Of a stretch of DNA of 64,000 bases, positions 11,235 to 23,360 are shown piece by piece. The translations under genes and the position numbers were made by a program. The notes under the pieces are model-generated. The model saw only the letters and a list, made by a program, of their open reading frames with translations, was not told where the DNA came from and did no database searches. Numbering within the stretch: the first letter of the stretch is position 1; each line of letters opens with the position of its first letter. The DNA is from Gremmenia infestans (Eukaryota; Ascomycota; Leotiomycetes; Helotiales; Hamatocanthoscyphaceae): positions 558,001 through 622,000 of the forward strand of contig JAFEVB010000027.1 in NCBI GenBank assembly GCA_032629725.1. Reading direction: 5' to 3'.

Positions 11235-11837
11235 ATGGTAAGAACGACCCTTGTGAAGCCAGAAGCACCGAAACTAAACTGCATAATTTACCCAGGGCAA
11301 ACGAAAGAAGGCTGCAAAGAAACCCACGGGCAAAAAGGTACATCCAAACATTCCTTCCTCACTGCGCCGGTGCGACGCGACTGACAATCTGCACAGAACG
11401 AACCTCTAGCAAAGTCATTTCCTTGTCTCTTCTGCAACCACGAGAATTCTGTCTCGGTGGAGATCGACAAGAAAGGTGGCGTGGGTAACCTATCCTGCAA
11501 AGTATGCAGCCAACAGTTCCAATGCGCCATCAACTGTGAGTAACGCGCCTTCCGCACATCCTTGCCGTCACAACCCGTAGCTAATAAAGGGTCAGATCTC
11601 TCGGCAGCTGTTGATGTTTACTCGGAATGGGTTGATGCTTGCGACACGGTAGCGAAAGACGATGGCGAGGAAGGTGGTGGCAGTTTTGCCCCAGCGCGCT
11701 CTCCTGTTGCTAGCAGACCGAGTGTAGGAAACACTAGAGACGAGGACGACGACGATGACCACGACGATATAATAGATGATGAGGACGGGCTGGGTGGCTA
11801 TGGTGGGCATGGTGTCGCGGCGGACGATGAATATTGA
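11235..11837 (+). CDS. elf1: Transcription elongation factor Elf1 (zinc ribbon)
   Basis: Four exons: 11235-11237 (the ATG alone), 11296-11337, 11397-11535, 11596-11837; 141 aa. The protein starts MGKRKKAAKKPTGKK, then a four-cysteine ribbon with Cys25, Cys28, Cys49 and Cys52 (PCLFCNH and SCKVCSQQF), then YLSAAVDVYSEWVDACD. That spacing equals yeast Elf1. The C-terminus is an acidic Asp/Glu-rich tail ending in a Gly-rich DDEY, as in filamentous-fungal homologues. Elf1 binds RNA polymerase II near the DNA entry and helps passage through nucleosomes with Spt4/5. The start codon sits alone in its exon, so gene finders can miss it. Confidence 0.95.
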
Positions 11838-12083
11838 GAAAGGCGGGATAGAAATGGAGTTTTGGGTCTAGGGGCGTTGAAGGAGCATGCAAAATGAACC
11901 GGTTTCACTAGAGAGATATTGCACGAATCTATGCGCTGTTACTTCATTTATTCCTATGTAGAATTGCCGTAACTTTAGATGCCGGCGACTTCAACAAAGG
12001 AGACTTGGAAGAAAATGCTATGTAGCCACCCGCCCCAACCTTGCAAATGCTAAATATACTGCGCTCCATACTAGCTGGTCTAT

Positions 12084-13048
12084 CTACATAGTGTAGAACC
12101 TATCACCAAAGTCACCTAGGCCTGGAACAATATAGCTAGACGAACAGGTTAGCAATCAATCAATTTGTGCCACCACTCAAGACTTACTTCTTTTCATCGA
12201 GTCCCTTGGAGATGATTAGCTTTGTCTTAGATCGAAGTGGCAAGTTGACTTACTTGGTCTATAAATGCTGTGACAACTCTCAATTGGGGGAACTTCTTAG
12301 CAAAATTCTCAATGCCTTGTGGGCTGGCAATGAGGTTCAAAAACAGAATCCGGTTCTCGGGTACACCACGAGACTTCAACACATCAACAGCCATGATGGC
12401 CGACCCTCCTGTGAACATCTTTAGTTGGTCGTGATACTTACGTTCGCCTTCTTTACACCATTGACTCACCTGTAGCAAACATTGGATCTAAGAGCAAGCA
12501 CCATCGATCGGCAATGTCTTCAGGAAGCTTGTCGTAGAAGAGCTTTGGCATGCACGTTTCTTCATCGCGCTGGATCAAGATCTTTCCAATTCTCACAGAA
12601 CGGCAGCAGTCACGCAGTCCCTGTTCCATAGCCTCTCCAGCTCTCATGATGGACACACCACAGATTTTACCCTGGAACATGACACCAGCATAAGTACGGC
12701 CAACGGGAGTTGTGATGGCGTGCTCCACGACTGGAAGGTGGTTGAGACCCTCCTCAACAAGCAGTCTAATGATGCGGTTGGAGTAGAATATGAAATCCGC
12801 CCGGTCGGTGTTCTTGTCTCTGATCATGCTACAGAAACAGGAGAATCAGCAAAGCGAAACTACAATCAGTGTTTTCTTTTTGTGACCCACGTGAGAAGAG
12901 CAATGAGCTGCGGGGTCTGTGACAACGTGTGCACATTCTCGAATGGGACCTCTGTCGAAACTGTTGCTGTAGGTTTCTGCTTCTCAGGACGATAGTCTGG
13001 GCCCACGCTTTGCTTGGGACTTTGGGAAGGCCTTGCTGATGAGGCCAT
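12084..13048 (-). CDS. fur1: Uracil phosphoribosyltransferase
   Basis: Five exons: 12891-13048, 12470-12828, 12254-12408, 12188-12204 (17 nt), 12084-12135; 246 aa. The protein has IRDKNTDRADFIFYSNRIIR, VEEGLNHLP, the PRPP loop LLLDPMFATGGSA (split by an intron inside ATGG), and the uracil-binding C-terminus IVPGLGDFGDRFYTM. It converts uracil and PRPP to UMP, the salvage step and the entry point for 5-fluorouracil. In Lachancea kluyveri a UPRTase-type protein (Urc6) also belongs to the URC uracil-degradation set, so closeness to URC1 is notable. I chose the ATG at 13048 because upstream in-frame sequence (to 13129) lacks family similarity. Confidence 0.96.
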
Positions 13049-14063
13049 TTTGATGGATCCCGGTGCAGTGCTCTTGCCTTCTGCGAATAGACCTGCGAAT
13101 ATTAAAATTTGGCGATTCTTGAGATGCAAAAAGGAAGAATCGAGCGTTATACGGATACAAATCAGGCGGGGTTGAGTGGTGTCAATGCAGTGACAAGTAC
13201 CTACCTATGTAGGTAAGTATCTCAGCCTTGCTTGCACTTGGCTCAATGCATTCAATGAGCCGAAGTATTTGTAGGTGCCCTAATAAATATATACCTGGTC
13301 CTATATGAAGAGGATGCACCGACGTTAGAAATTCGATATTCAAGATTCAATGTGGTCTCGTGAGCAGAATGTGGTTCCTCGACCTAAATAGTACGTACCT
13401 TGGTGAGATAAGATGCAGCCCAGCCCAGCCCAAATGAAGTGGGGGTGGGAGGGGTTGGTGGTGGTGTTGTAAGGTAAGCAAGTACTTGGGTACCTAGCAT
13501 CACTAGCTTAGGTAAGGTAGGCCTAGGTGTTATATGACTAATGCAAAGTGGTCGTGGTAGACCAATCATAGCGATCCAAACTCAAGGCTGTGACTTTCCT
13601 TTCCTACCGGTTGCAACTTCGTTATACCCATTGATCAGAAAACATTCATTCACTCACTCACTCATTCATCTATTCATTTGCATGCATAGCTACCTATACA
13701 TGCCCGCTTCTAGTTGCCTTTCGGATCGATCTATCAAGACCTCTGTTGAGCAGGCAATCTTCATTGGCTCCTCCACGTTTCAGGCCTGTCTGACCAGGCC
13801 CAGGGTTCTTTGAACTGTTGATCGTCGCTTCCGTTTATTTACAATTGCCTGGTCGCTCACCTCCATTCACGCATATTCACAGGCTCAGGCTTCACCCTCA
13901 CCTTCACCCTCACCTTCACCTCTCTCCGTTTACTTGTTTCTCCTGCTTGGCGGCATTATGAGCTGCTAAAGCCCCAGCCTATTTATTGTGCCGGGAACTC
14001 GAGGGCGCATCACTTCCAGACCCTCGTTCTTGCGAAGAGAGTATTTGCCTCCTGGCACTCATC
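13049..14063. other. Divergent intergenic region, FUR1 / WAPL
   Basis: Includes a T/C-rich stretch with CTCA and TTCA repeats ahead of WAPL, and several TAGGTA/TACCTA motifs at 13198-13216 and 13497-13530. The WAPL frame stays open upstream to 13986 without an ATG before 14064. No additional gene seen. Confidence 0.6.
13889..13920. repeat. (TTCACCCTCACC)n short tandem repeat
   Basis: Alternating TTCACC and CTCACC units, about five hexamers, 145 bp upstream of the WAPL start codon; pyrimidine-rich 5' leader sequence. Confidence 0.8.
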
Positions 14064-16848
14064 ATGGCTACCTTGCAGGGCATCAAGTTCCCGCCGAAGA
14101 AGAAGATCGCGACATATGGCAAAACTGTTCGAAGGCGAATACCCGATCGTGACTTCAACTCACTGGCCAACAACTCCCAAATCCCAGAGGTACATCCCGA
14201 GCACGAATTGCGAGAATCACCATCTTCGCCTCCCCCCAATGTTGCAAAGCTGAAGAGCGGTCATCAGAGGTCGATCTCGGGACCAGCTTCGCCCCCATCA
14301 CCCGTGGCGGCAGATATATTCGATGTGCCTGTAAGTGACGACGATGTGGCACCGCGCAGAACGCCCAAGCCGGCGAAGTCTGACAGCCAGAAAACGACCT
14401 TGAACCGACCTACGAAGAAAAATAGTCCCAGAGAAGCATTGGAATTGGGGAACAACGAGAGCCGGAAGAGGTTGAAGCTTTCCCCAGCACCAAAACCAAT
14501 TCCCAAACCGCACCCTGCAAAGATAAATGCGCCCAAGTCCGTTCCAATATCTACCACTACATATGCAAAGCATAGACCTCAAGCAAAGGGCCAAACAAGC
14601 GCAATGGTCGCACGTCCAAAGCCCAATAAAGATCAAGGCGAGCAAAGACGGCCTTGTTCACCCCAGAAAATCAGCCCCCTGCGAAATGATGTCCTGCTAC
14701 CTAGCACCCCATCGCCGCACTTGAGTGATGTAGACATGATGGATGTCGACCCTGAGGCGAAATACATATCTCCCAGGGGCTTGAAGATGTGGAAAGGTCT
14801 GCTAGATTCGGGCGATGCCACGGAGGAGAACCCTATAGAATCGCAGGGTGAAACGATTCGCGCAGTGGGAATACCCGCAGAGAGGTCTACGGCGCGAAGC
14901 TATGGAGCATCTAGGCCATCGGGTGTGGTGAAGCATCCGATGAAAAGCCGTCCAAAAATGCCCCGGCGCAGATTGATTGATTCGCTTGTGCAGCAAGTCA
15001 CACATGAGAGCTCAGAAGAGGATACTTCAGAAGATAGTGGAGCTGAATCAATGCCCGGTGTAATATCATCCATGGATCCTTCTGCTGTGGACACAGATAT
15101 CATAGGAAGCCAAGCACTTGTACCAGAGCCAAACCCTGCGGCCGCATCAGGAAGTCAAGGCTCCCAGAATGTAGGACCCACAGGACCTAAGTTCACCTAC
15201 AGTAGACAACGATCTATGTTAGCTGAGGAGGATCTCATGGCACAGTTGGCCTTGGACATGCCCATCCAGCCTACGTCCGTAACTCAAGGCAGAAGACCTC
15301 GAAGAGGTTCGATACCGTCTCTCCAACCACTGGCCAGCTTCCACGAAGAGGAAGAGGATGAAGAAGGCAAAGGTGCTGCAATCAGAAGCGTGCATGAATT
15401 ACGACAGGCTGGTGCAAACAGCCGGTTCTTGGATGAGATAGAGGATCTTCTTGATCGCATTGGAAATCCTAATATGTCGCAAACATCCATGAGGAGATCC
15501 GGTCTTCTGGATATGGCAAGCAAAATGAGAGACAAAAATTTTGCGCGCCAATTTCGTGCCAATGGTGTCGAACAAAAGCTGTTCCTACATCTGGGCCAGG
15601 AAAACGATATTATCTCGGGTTACCTCATGGTATCGCTGCTGATCAGTGTGATCGTCGAGGGTAGCGTACCTCATATAGTACCTCAATTACGCAGGCAAGG
15701 GATTGCACGATTGCTGATTCGTCTGCTCGACTGTCAAGCTAGCATCTATTCTGTGGCAAAAGAGCGCAAAAGTAACATGAGCAAAATCGGCCAGAAGATG
15801 GTACTGGAGTACCATGACTATCTACGAGACCTGCCTATGTGGGAGGATTTGCAATCACAAACTGCATCACCGCGTACAGTAGCTCTGAAATGCCTCGAGC
15901 TCATGGTTAGGCAAACAAGAGAAGCAGGAAACGACGGTGATATATTCTCGAAGGAATTAACAACCAAACTATTCGGCATTGTGAAATCTGCGACAGACGC
16001 GAGCTGGGACCTTCCAAAGGAGCAACAGGCGATCGATTTCTATCTGGCATTGTCGGCTTTGGAATCTCACTCCATTGCAGCTAGGACGGTCCATGACGAG
16101 AACATTTGGATCACGAATTACCTGCCGATAATTGCGGATACTCTTGAAGTTGCATTGGCTAGGCCAATCGAACAATTTGGGGTCCTGCAGATTCTAATCT
16201 TACGTCTTACTCTGAATGTTACCAATAATAACCCGCTTGCTTCAGACGTCTTTGCAAGAGGGGCGTTGATGTCTGCTATGGGTGGAGCTATCGTTGCCAA
16301 GTTCAAGATTATCTCCCGATTCCTGACCGAAGAAGATTTCTCGGTCGCTGTTGATCATCTTGTTCTTATCCTGGGAGTAATGATCAACTTTGCTGAGTGG
16401 AGCTCAGCGGCCCGAGAGAGTCTTCAAAGTCTTGAAGGCGAGAGCAGGGACCCGCTGGATAGCATGGTACAGACGCTCATGGACAATCAGGAGAGGATTT
16501 CGGAGGTAAGAATCCCAATCATTTACAGCTTGACCACTTCAATGCTAAAAACTTGTTTAGGCAGATTCCGTTGAAGAAACGCAAAAAAATGTTGCCTTTG
16601 GCTACCTTTCTGTCCTGCTGGGATATTTCTGTCTCTTGCCAGAAATTTCGGACCGGGTTCAAAACCGTCAACCAAAGAAGACTTTGCGGCCCTTGTTAGC
16701 TTCGATTGAGGAGTTTATTGGCCACCACAAGACTGTGGATGAAATCATTGCAGCAGATGAGGATGGGCACAATCCGCAGTCTGGGTTGACGGAGCGGTTA
16801 GAGAGCCTTGTAGATAGGCTGGGTCCTACAAAGGGCGCATGGAAGTGA
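14064..16848 (+). CDS. Wings-apart-like cohesin release factor (WAPL domain)
   Basis: Two exons: 14064-16505 and 16561-16848; 909 aa. The N-terminal half (about residues 1-430) is low-complexity, rich in Pro/Ser/Lys and likely disordered. The C-terminal half is the helical WAPL domain, starting near residue 440 with IRSVHELRQAG, FLDEIEDLLDRIG, LLDMASKMRDKNFARQFRANG, then ISGYLMVSLLISVIVEGS and RQGIARLLIRLLD. Wapl, with Pds5, opens the Smc3-Scc1 gate and removes cohesin from chromosomes. The start MATLQGIKFPPKKKIATYGK resembles the conserved N-terminal KxxxTYGxR-type motif of these proteins. Only one intron, late in the gene. Confidence 0.86.
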
Positions 16849-17619
16849 GATGCTGATAAAGGACTTGGAAGAGCTAGTGGGACCTTGAGGATCGGTCACA
16901 AGTGGGAGGCTCAAATTATCGGACTGTGGCATCGGCGTTCTGTCATCTTCATTGAAAATTGCTTAGGAGGACTCGGAGCCTGATTTGTGACATATACCCC
17001 TTTGCTTGTTTAGGAGTTTGTTTGTAACAACGGCTGGCTTATTTAGATGTGGAAATGAACGAAAGTATCTATGAACAGAGCCCGCAGTCTCTTGTTTGGG
17101 GGGGGGTTTATCTGGTTGATATTTATTTGCTAAGGCGAAACGACATTTATAGTACGACATTCACAGCCCTCGGTGAGCTGGGTATGGACTATAATGAGGC
17201 ATTACTGGATATGTTGTGGTTATGACGATGATGAGAGCGGGTTCTCTGAGTCCCAGGAAGGCCGTAAAATACTATAAGAGTTGGAGTTTTCCCTTTCTTA
17301 TGGGAAATCTAACATCCTTGTATTCTCACATTCCATTGGTCGCGATTCTGAAGAGTGAAGAAGTGTTCATTATTGCTTTTGTATTCACCCCTTCAATTGG
17401 GACGGGACGGTGCAGCATCATTCTTAGCGCCCCGCCCCTTCAGTCTCGTGGGAAGCGGGACCTTGGATTTTGATGCCCAACTCGCCATCACCCAACGTGG
17501 GGCTGCCCCGTCACACGCTTTTTCCCTCCCCTCACAAACCCTATAATTTTTTTCTAACCACCGACAGGACAGGACAGTGACGGAGAAAGAAACTTACTTT
17601 ACTTCGTTCCAGAATCGCA
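16849..17619. other. Intergenic, WAPL 3' flank and Rheb promoter
   Basis: A G-run at 17097-17107 and C/T-rich sequence just before the Rheb start. No gene, RNA gene or structured repeat recognised. Confidence 0.6.
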
Positions 17620-18456
17620 ATGCCTGGACCGTCCAAACAGCGCAAGATCGCTATCGTCGGCAGCCGATCCGTAGGTAAGTTCGCGTCACAATCAGAAGCA
17701 CAAGAGTTCTTTTGGTATCTGTACAGTACCGCGTAGGTACTGTTTACGCATACGTACCCAAAGCTCACACATGGATTCGCAGGCAAATCGTCCCTCACCG
17801 TCCAATTCGTGGACGGCCATTTTGTGGAAAGCTACTACCCCACGATCGAGAATACCTTCAGCAAGGTCATCAAGTATAAGGGGCAAGAATTCTCCACCGA
17901 GATCATTGATACCGCGGGGCAGGTAAAAATGCTTTTATTTGTCATTATATCATATTATTTCCCACCATCACATGTGAATAGGATAGCATAGATAAAGATA
18001 AACTGCTGACGGAGCGCGTGTAATAGGATGAATACAGCATCCTGAATTCCAAGCACTTCATTGGAATCCATGGCTACGTCTTGGTGTACTCTGTGCAATC
18101 AGAGCAGTCTTTCGAGATGATCCAGGTTATTCGGGATAAGATCCTTGGGCACCTGGTAAGCAGCTAAATCATGCCTGGTTCCATGAAGGATACTTGACTA
18201 ACCAAAACCTCCACAGGGCTCGGAATGGGTTCCGATGGTTATTGTCGGTAACAAGAGTGATCTGCGGCCAGAGCAACGACAGGTTACTCCCGAGGCAGGC
18301 AAGAAGCAGGCTGAGGAGTTCAACTGTGCCTGGACTGAGGCGAGCGCGCGGTACAATGAGAACGTCACCAAGGCTTTCGAATTGATGATTGGCCAAATCG
18401 AGAAATCACAGAATCCAAATGAGCCAACGGGAGGGAACAAGTGTCAGGTTATGTGA
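17620..18456 (+). CDS. rhb1: Rheb-type Ras-superfamily GTPase (TOR pathway)
   Basis: Four exons: 17620-17674, 17783-17922, 18027-18155, 18217-18456; 187 aa. P-loop GSRSVGKSS with the Rheb-specific Arg instead of the usual Gly, effector region SYYPTIENTFSK, DTAGQDEYSILN, GNKSDL and a C-terminal CAAX box CQVM for farnesylation. Rheb activates TORC1 at endomembranes and also affects basic-amino-acid uptake in fungi. The effector loop matches the family (PTIENTF). The length is typical. Confidence 0.95.
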
Positions 18457-19049
18457 AGGGGGGAGCGAGGGAGGGAGGAAGGGAAGGAGCACATTCTAGA
18501 AGTGACAGGGTTGAGTGGTTGAGTTGAAGACTTGGATCAAGTTGGGTTGGATTGTATGGGTGCTCTAGGTGCTCTGGGTGGTATCTCTGCGGCGTTGGGA
18601 GAGAGGAGTGTTCAATTGCGGCGTTCTTGACTTTGATCTAGAGACTACAGTACAGGGAAGTACAGCACAGCACAGCACAGCACAGCGCATTCTACATTAT
18701 AGGTAGGCAAAGACTCAATGGTCTATCTAGATAACTTCTGAAGTGTAACATAACATGTAATAATACCATAATGCTCCGAAAAATGGTTTCCTATTTCTGC
18801 TCCGTATTATTTGGAGCCAGTACAAGTACTCGTACGAGTAATAAGTGCCCGAAAAGGAAGGCGGGACAACCCCGCTATTTAGATACACTCCTGGTCCCGC
18901 TATTTATGTTTATCACACACCACACACCTACCCCCACCACAAAATTCGGAGGGGAGAGGCTGAAGTATTTCAAGAGTCATTCCGATTTCCCACTTCGTCT
19001 GCGATATTGTTCTTCCCACACAACACCGGCATCCTCCATCCGCAACAAC
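18457..19049. other. Intergenic with an in-frame upstream extension of the SerRS gene
   Basis: Contains the Rheb 3' flank, a (CAGCA)n tract and, from ATG 18771 to the SerRS ATG at 19050, an uninterrupted frame continuous with SerRS exon 1. The part from the internal ATG at 18906 is basic and Ser/Thr-rich with few acidic residues, which would fit a targeting peptide; see findings. Confidence 0.5.
18661..18686. repeat. (CAGCA)n microsatellite
   Basis: Five CAGCA pentamers in the Rheb 3' flank. Confidence 0.85.
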
Positions 19050-20705
19050 ATGCTTGACGTTTTCGACTTCCTTGTTGAGAAGGGCGGGAACCCTGAGAAG
19101 ATCAAGGAGTCACAGAGACGCCGCTATGCCCCTGAAGAAGCGGTGGACGAAGTGATCGCGCTCTACGAGGATCATCGCAGGAGTAAATCTGCCCTTGGAA
19201 GCTCTACTTTGCCTTAATTTGCTAATTCTATCTGGACAGCACAATATTCCGTCGCCCAGACCAATACCAAGATCAACGAAATCCAAAAGCAAATTGGCGC
19301 GAAGAAGAAGGCAAAGGAGGATGCAGACGACTTGCTAAAGCAGAAGGCTGAACTTGGAGAGGAGAAGAAGAGCCTCATTGAGTTGGCGGCTGCGAAAGAT
19401 GTGACTTTGAAGAAGAAGATTGGCACCATTGGCAATATTGTCCACGACTCTGTACTAGTGAACGACAACGAGGTACGCAGCAGCGCTTTCTCCCTCCTCT
19501 ACCAACCTTCGTTCAATAAGGTTTAACATATCTTCAGGATTTCAATCCTGAGCTGCGAAAATGGCAACCAGAAGGTGTCAAGGTCGAGAAGAAAGACGTA
19601 CTTTCACATCACGAGGTTCTCACGAGACTGGATGGCTATGATCCAGAGCGAGGAGTGAAGGTTGTAGGACACCGTGGATATTTCCTGCGGAAATGGGGTG
19701 TTTTCTTGAACCAGGCATTGATCAACTACGGGCTGGAGTTCCTCGATTCAAAAGGATATACCCCGCTGCAGACCCCACAATTCATGCTGAAGGACTACAT
19801 GGCGAAGACGGCACAGCTCGAGGATTTCGACGAGGAGTTGTACAAGGTTGTGGATGGCGATGCTCAGAATGACAAATACCTCATCGCTACTTCCGAACAA
19901 CCCATTTCTGCTTTCCATGCGGATGAATGGCTGGTTGCGAAAGATTTGCCGATCAAGTATGCGGGATTTAGCTCTTGCTATAGAAGAGAAGCTGGCTCGC
20001 ACGGTCGAGATGCATGGGGAATTTTCCGTGTTCATCAGTTCGAGAAGGTGAGCAATATTACGTGGCCCCATTTTACAGCACTGACATACTTTACAAACAG
20101 GTGGAGCAATTCGTTCTGACCGACCCCGAAAAGTCCTGGGAAACCTTCGATGAAATGATTGCCATCTCCGAAGAATTCTACAAATCTCTAGGAGTTCCAT
20201 ACCGTGTTGTAGGTATCGTCTCAGGGGGGCTTAACAATGCCGCGGCGAAGAAGTACGATTTGGAGGCTTGGTTCCCATTCCAAGGAGAGTACAAAGAGCT
20301 TGTCTCCTGCTCTAATTGCACAGATTACCAGTCAAGGAACCTTGAGATTCGATTTGGAGCCAAGTTGCAAACTGAAATCCGAAAGAAATATGTACACGCT
20401 CTCAACTCAACCTTGTGTGCAACCGAGAGAGCTCTTTGCTGTCTGCTGGAGAATTTCCAAACAGAGGATGTAAGAAAACAATCTAGATACTACCATTGCA
20501 ACTACTGACTTGAATACAGGGATTCAACGTACCCGAACCACTCCGAAAATACATGCCAGGTGCCCCGGAGTTCATTCCTTTCACGAAGGAGCTGCCAAAG
20601 GATTCCACTTCGCTGAAAGCCAAGGGCAAGGTTGAGAATGCACCAAAGCCGAAGGTGGCGCCTGTAGGTGGGACTGTAGACAAGTTGAAGGACTTGAAGG
20701 TCTGA
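19050..20705 (+). CDS. ses1: Seryl-tRNA synthetase, cytosolic type
   Basis: Five exons: 19050-19182, 19240-19472, 19538-20047, 20101-20469, 20520-20705; 476 aa. MLDVFDFLVEKGGNPEKIKE opens the N-terminal tRNA-binding coiled coil (about residues 1-115), rich in Lys/Glu heptads. The class II core follows: motif 1 around QALINYGLEFL..KGYTPLQTPQFM, the serine-binding ATSEQPISAFH, motif 2 SSCYRREAGSHGRDAWGIFR and motif 3 NSTLCATERALCCLLEN. The C-terminal tail (from about residue 440) is Lys/Pro-rich as in fungal cytosolic enzymes. It charges tRNA-Ser and primes selenocysteine pathways where present. Exon 1 is preceded by an in-frame open extension that might code for an organelle-targeted form. Confidence 0.97.
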
Positions 20706-21152
20706 AAGGCAATAGCTAGCTAGATGAAACACGCAAAGTCATGATACCATTACCCTAATCATCTTGTTTTGATATATACGATAGTAATTGATGGGTATAA
20801 GATAAGATAATAGAATGTCCCGTTTTATGACCATCAAGTACAATAAGTCTAAGGGTTATAATTGGCGGTGCTTTTGTGGGGAAGGCCGTAAAACACTGTA
20901 GCGAGCCATACTAACGTCCGAAGGAAGGCAACACAACTCTTGCACAGGTACGTGAATGATCAAATGCAGTCCCAAACAACCTTCTTTCACATAACCTAAC
21001 AGACTACTACGCACTTCTTATTTTCCTCTAACATCGAAGCATTTGGAATGGAATACAATTCGAGTCACCCCTAATGGTCCGAGTCACGTTCTTTCTCGCC
21101 ATCCGGGCAAGCCACATTATCTCCCCCTTGCCTCCTCCTTAAAATCGAAGCC
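20706..21152. other. Intergenic, SerRS 3' flank and ZUP1-like promoter
   Basis: AT-rich 3' flank then a T/C-rich leader before ATG 21153. No gene seen. Confidence 0.6.
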
Positions 21153-22930
21153 ATGGAGGAAGTAAAGATATCGTGCCCTTTCTGCGGTTTTCTCACCGAT
21201 AGCGAATATCAGATCATGGCAAGTGGCAGCCTCTCTTCCCGTCGCTATTTGCGATTCATCATTTGCTAAATGTCTCACAGCTGCACATGGAGACCCTTCA
21301 CGCTGAAGGCGAATCTCCCTTCGTCGTCAGAGATGATGCCAGCATAGCAGCGGTACTTGCCTCGGAATATGACGAGACCTCTGACGACCCCGAGTACTCG
21401 TCTTGTCCGGTAGAGGGCTGTGGTGAACAGCTTCTTTTCGCAGAATTTGACAGCCATCTCGAACTTCACGCTGCGGAACAAGATTCTGGTGACGGATGCG
21501 ACCATGCATCCAAAAAACTCAAGCTTGAGCCAGAGATCGTGGCTATGTTTGATACCAAGCTGTCACACGCCCTTCGAAACCACGGTGGCGACGACGATGT
21601 TTCCGAGTGCCCTTCTGCTGAACGACAAGCAACGGCTAAAGCTGCATGGAAGGGCCTCTTGAAGATGCCGGAAACGTCCTCCAAGAAGGCTGTAGCAATT
21701 GCGTCTAAAAGCGTCAGGCGGAGATTAGGAGTAAGTTATCCCAAAATCTTCCTCTACTGTCACGTGGGTTTAACAATCTATCAGAAGTCAGAACTTGGCC
21801 CCCATGCAAATGAGAAGCAGATGCCTGCATGGCTCGTCAAGCTCCTCGAAACCGATGGCGCTATTACCACTGCAAACAGGCTTGGCACCGATGGGAAGTT
21901 AAGGAAAGCTGAGGTCTGCATGAACCATGCTGCAAATATCATCCCAGTACTGGAGCAACTTCTTCACCAAGACAAAACTACGCAATACGCTTATTTGTGC
22001 CATCCAGCTGTCAGACATGTATCTAAGCTGAAAAAGGAGGGTAGGCTGATCATTTCTCTACTTTGTTCCAGCGTACTGATATCTATATATAGGTGGCTTT
22101 TGTGGGTATCGCAATATTCAGATGATGAGTTCATACATCGTCGGAGCTGGATCACAAGGCCACGAGTTCTTGGGTGACAGAATACCAACAATCTTTGAAA
22201 TCCAAGATTTTATCGAGAATGCCTGGGATATTGGCATCAATGCTCAAGGTCGCGAAGAGACGGGTGGTATTAAAGGCACGCGGAAATACATTGGAACGCC
22301 GGATGTAAGTGGTATTATTCTGCGCCAAAGCGGTGAACCAGTGCTCACAAATTTGTTCTAGGCGCAGGCAATGTTCCTCAGTCTTGGAATAGCATGTGAC
22401 GCTCAAGGTATAAAACCAGAGAAAGACAGGAAGGCCGCTCCAGCACATAACCTTCTATTCAAAGCCGTAGAAGTATATTTTTCCAACGGCTGCGCAGATT
22501 TCGATCCGAAAGTCCGCTGCACTTCTCTCCCACCTCTATATTTCCAACAACCAGGCAAGTACCCCCAAAACCTGGATCCCTTCCTTGGCTGACTGACTTC
22601 GAGGTCACTCAATGACAATCGTCGGTTTTGAGAAACGCACAGACGGCTCGAAGGACGTGATAGTTTTCGATCCCATGTTCCACGACGCGCCAAACGTCAC
22701 CAAGTACATTGGACAGAAGTTTACGCACAAAGCACCTGCGGATCTTCTGAAAGCTTACCGGCGGGCGACACACTATCTAAAGAAATATCATGAGTTTGAG
22801 ATACTCATGTATGTTGAGAACACCCTTCTGACCAACCATTTGATACTGATAACACCTTCATAGGTTGACGCCACCTAAACCTGCGACGCCGCGTGGAGGT
22901 GGAGTAAATAATGTTCAAGATACAGTGTGA
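21153..22930 (+). CDS. Zinc-finger ubiquitin peptidase (ZUP1/ZUFSP family, peptidase C78)
   Basis: Seven exons: 21153-21218, 21281-21730, 21785-22040, 22093-22304, 22362-22554, 22604-22808, 22864-22930; 482 aa. The N-terminus has a C2H2 finger (ISCPFCGF..HMETLH) and a second Cys/His unit (CPVEGCGEQL..HLELH). The C78 papain-like domain has catalytic Cys261 (GGFCGYRN), His394 (GHSMTIVGFE) and Asp415 (VIVFDPM). The His-Asp distance of 21 equals that of human ZUFSP (H491/D512). Family members cut K63-linked ubiquitin chains in DNA-damage responses. Two introns start with GCAAGT rather than GT (after 21218 and after 22554). Both are needed to keep the frame and the catalytic His, so the GC-AG calls are firm. 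Confidence 0.9.
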
Positions 22931-23360
22931 TTGATAGAAGAACGGAATTATGGGGCGTCAACTTACTATGAGACTCGGCTTTACTGCAGACTGAAGAGGG
23001 GAGTTAGATATAGCGATCAAGGATTACTAACCTCGTGCTGGACACAGAAAGTGGCACTCGATATGGCAGCTTATAATGTCCCATATTTTTATCCACAACG
23101 AGCCAGCATTTTGGGGTGTTGAGGAGACTCATGGCTGTATGATATTGGTTTATAACCTGGCGCTATATCTGTGCTAATTGTAATACATCTTTCCATCACA
23201 ATCTTCCTATGCATATATCCGTGCCTGCAATAAATAAGCAGTCAAACAAGCTAGCCTTCCAGCCATAAGCACCACCCGAACGCCTTTGTAGACCATACAG
23301 ATAGATTAATCATCCCAGTGAGGCGACTTAAAGAAAGCCATTAACTAGTATATGCAATTA
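22931..23360. other. Convergent 3' flanks of the ZUP1-like and BUR1 genes
   Basis: Between two stop codons. A 63-codon frame (22931-23122) has no domain. Nothing else seen. Confidence 0.6.

Noticed and set aside
13861..13930. CACCCT/CACCTT repeats as a telomere-like sequence
   Set aside because: Units do not match TTAGGG; it is a short internal microsatellite in a 5' leader.
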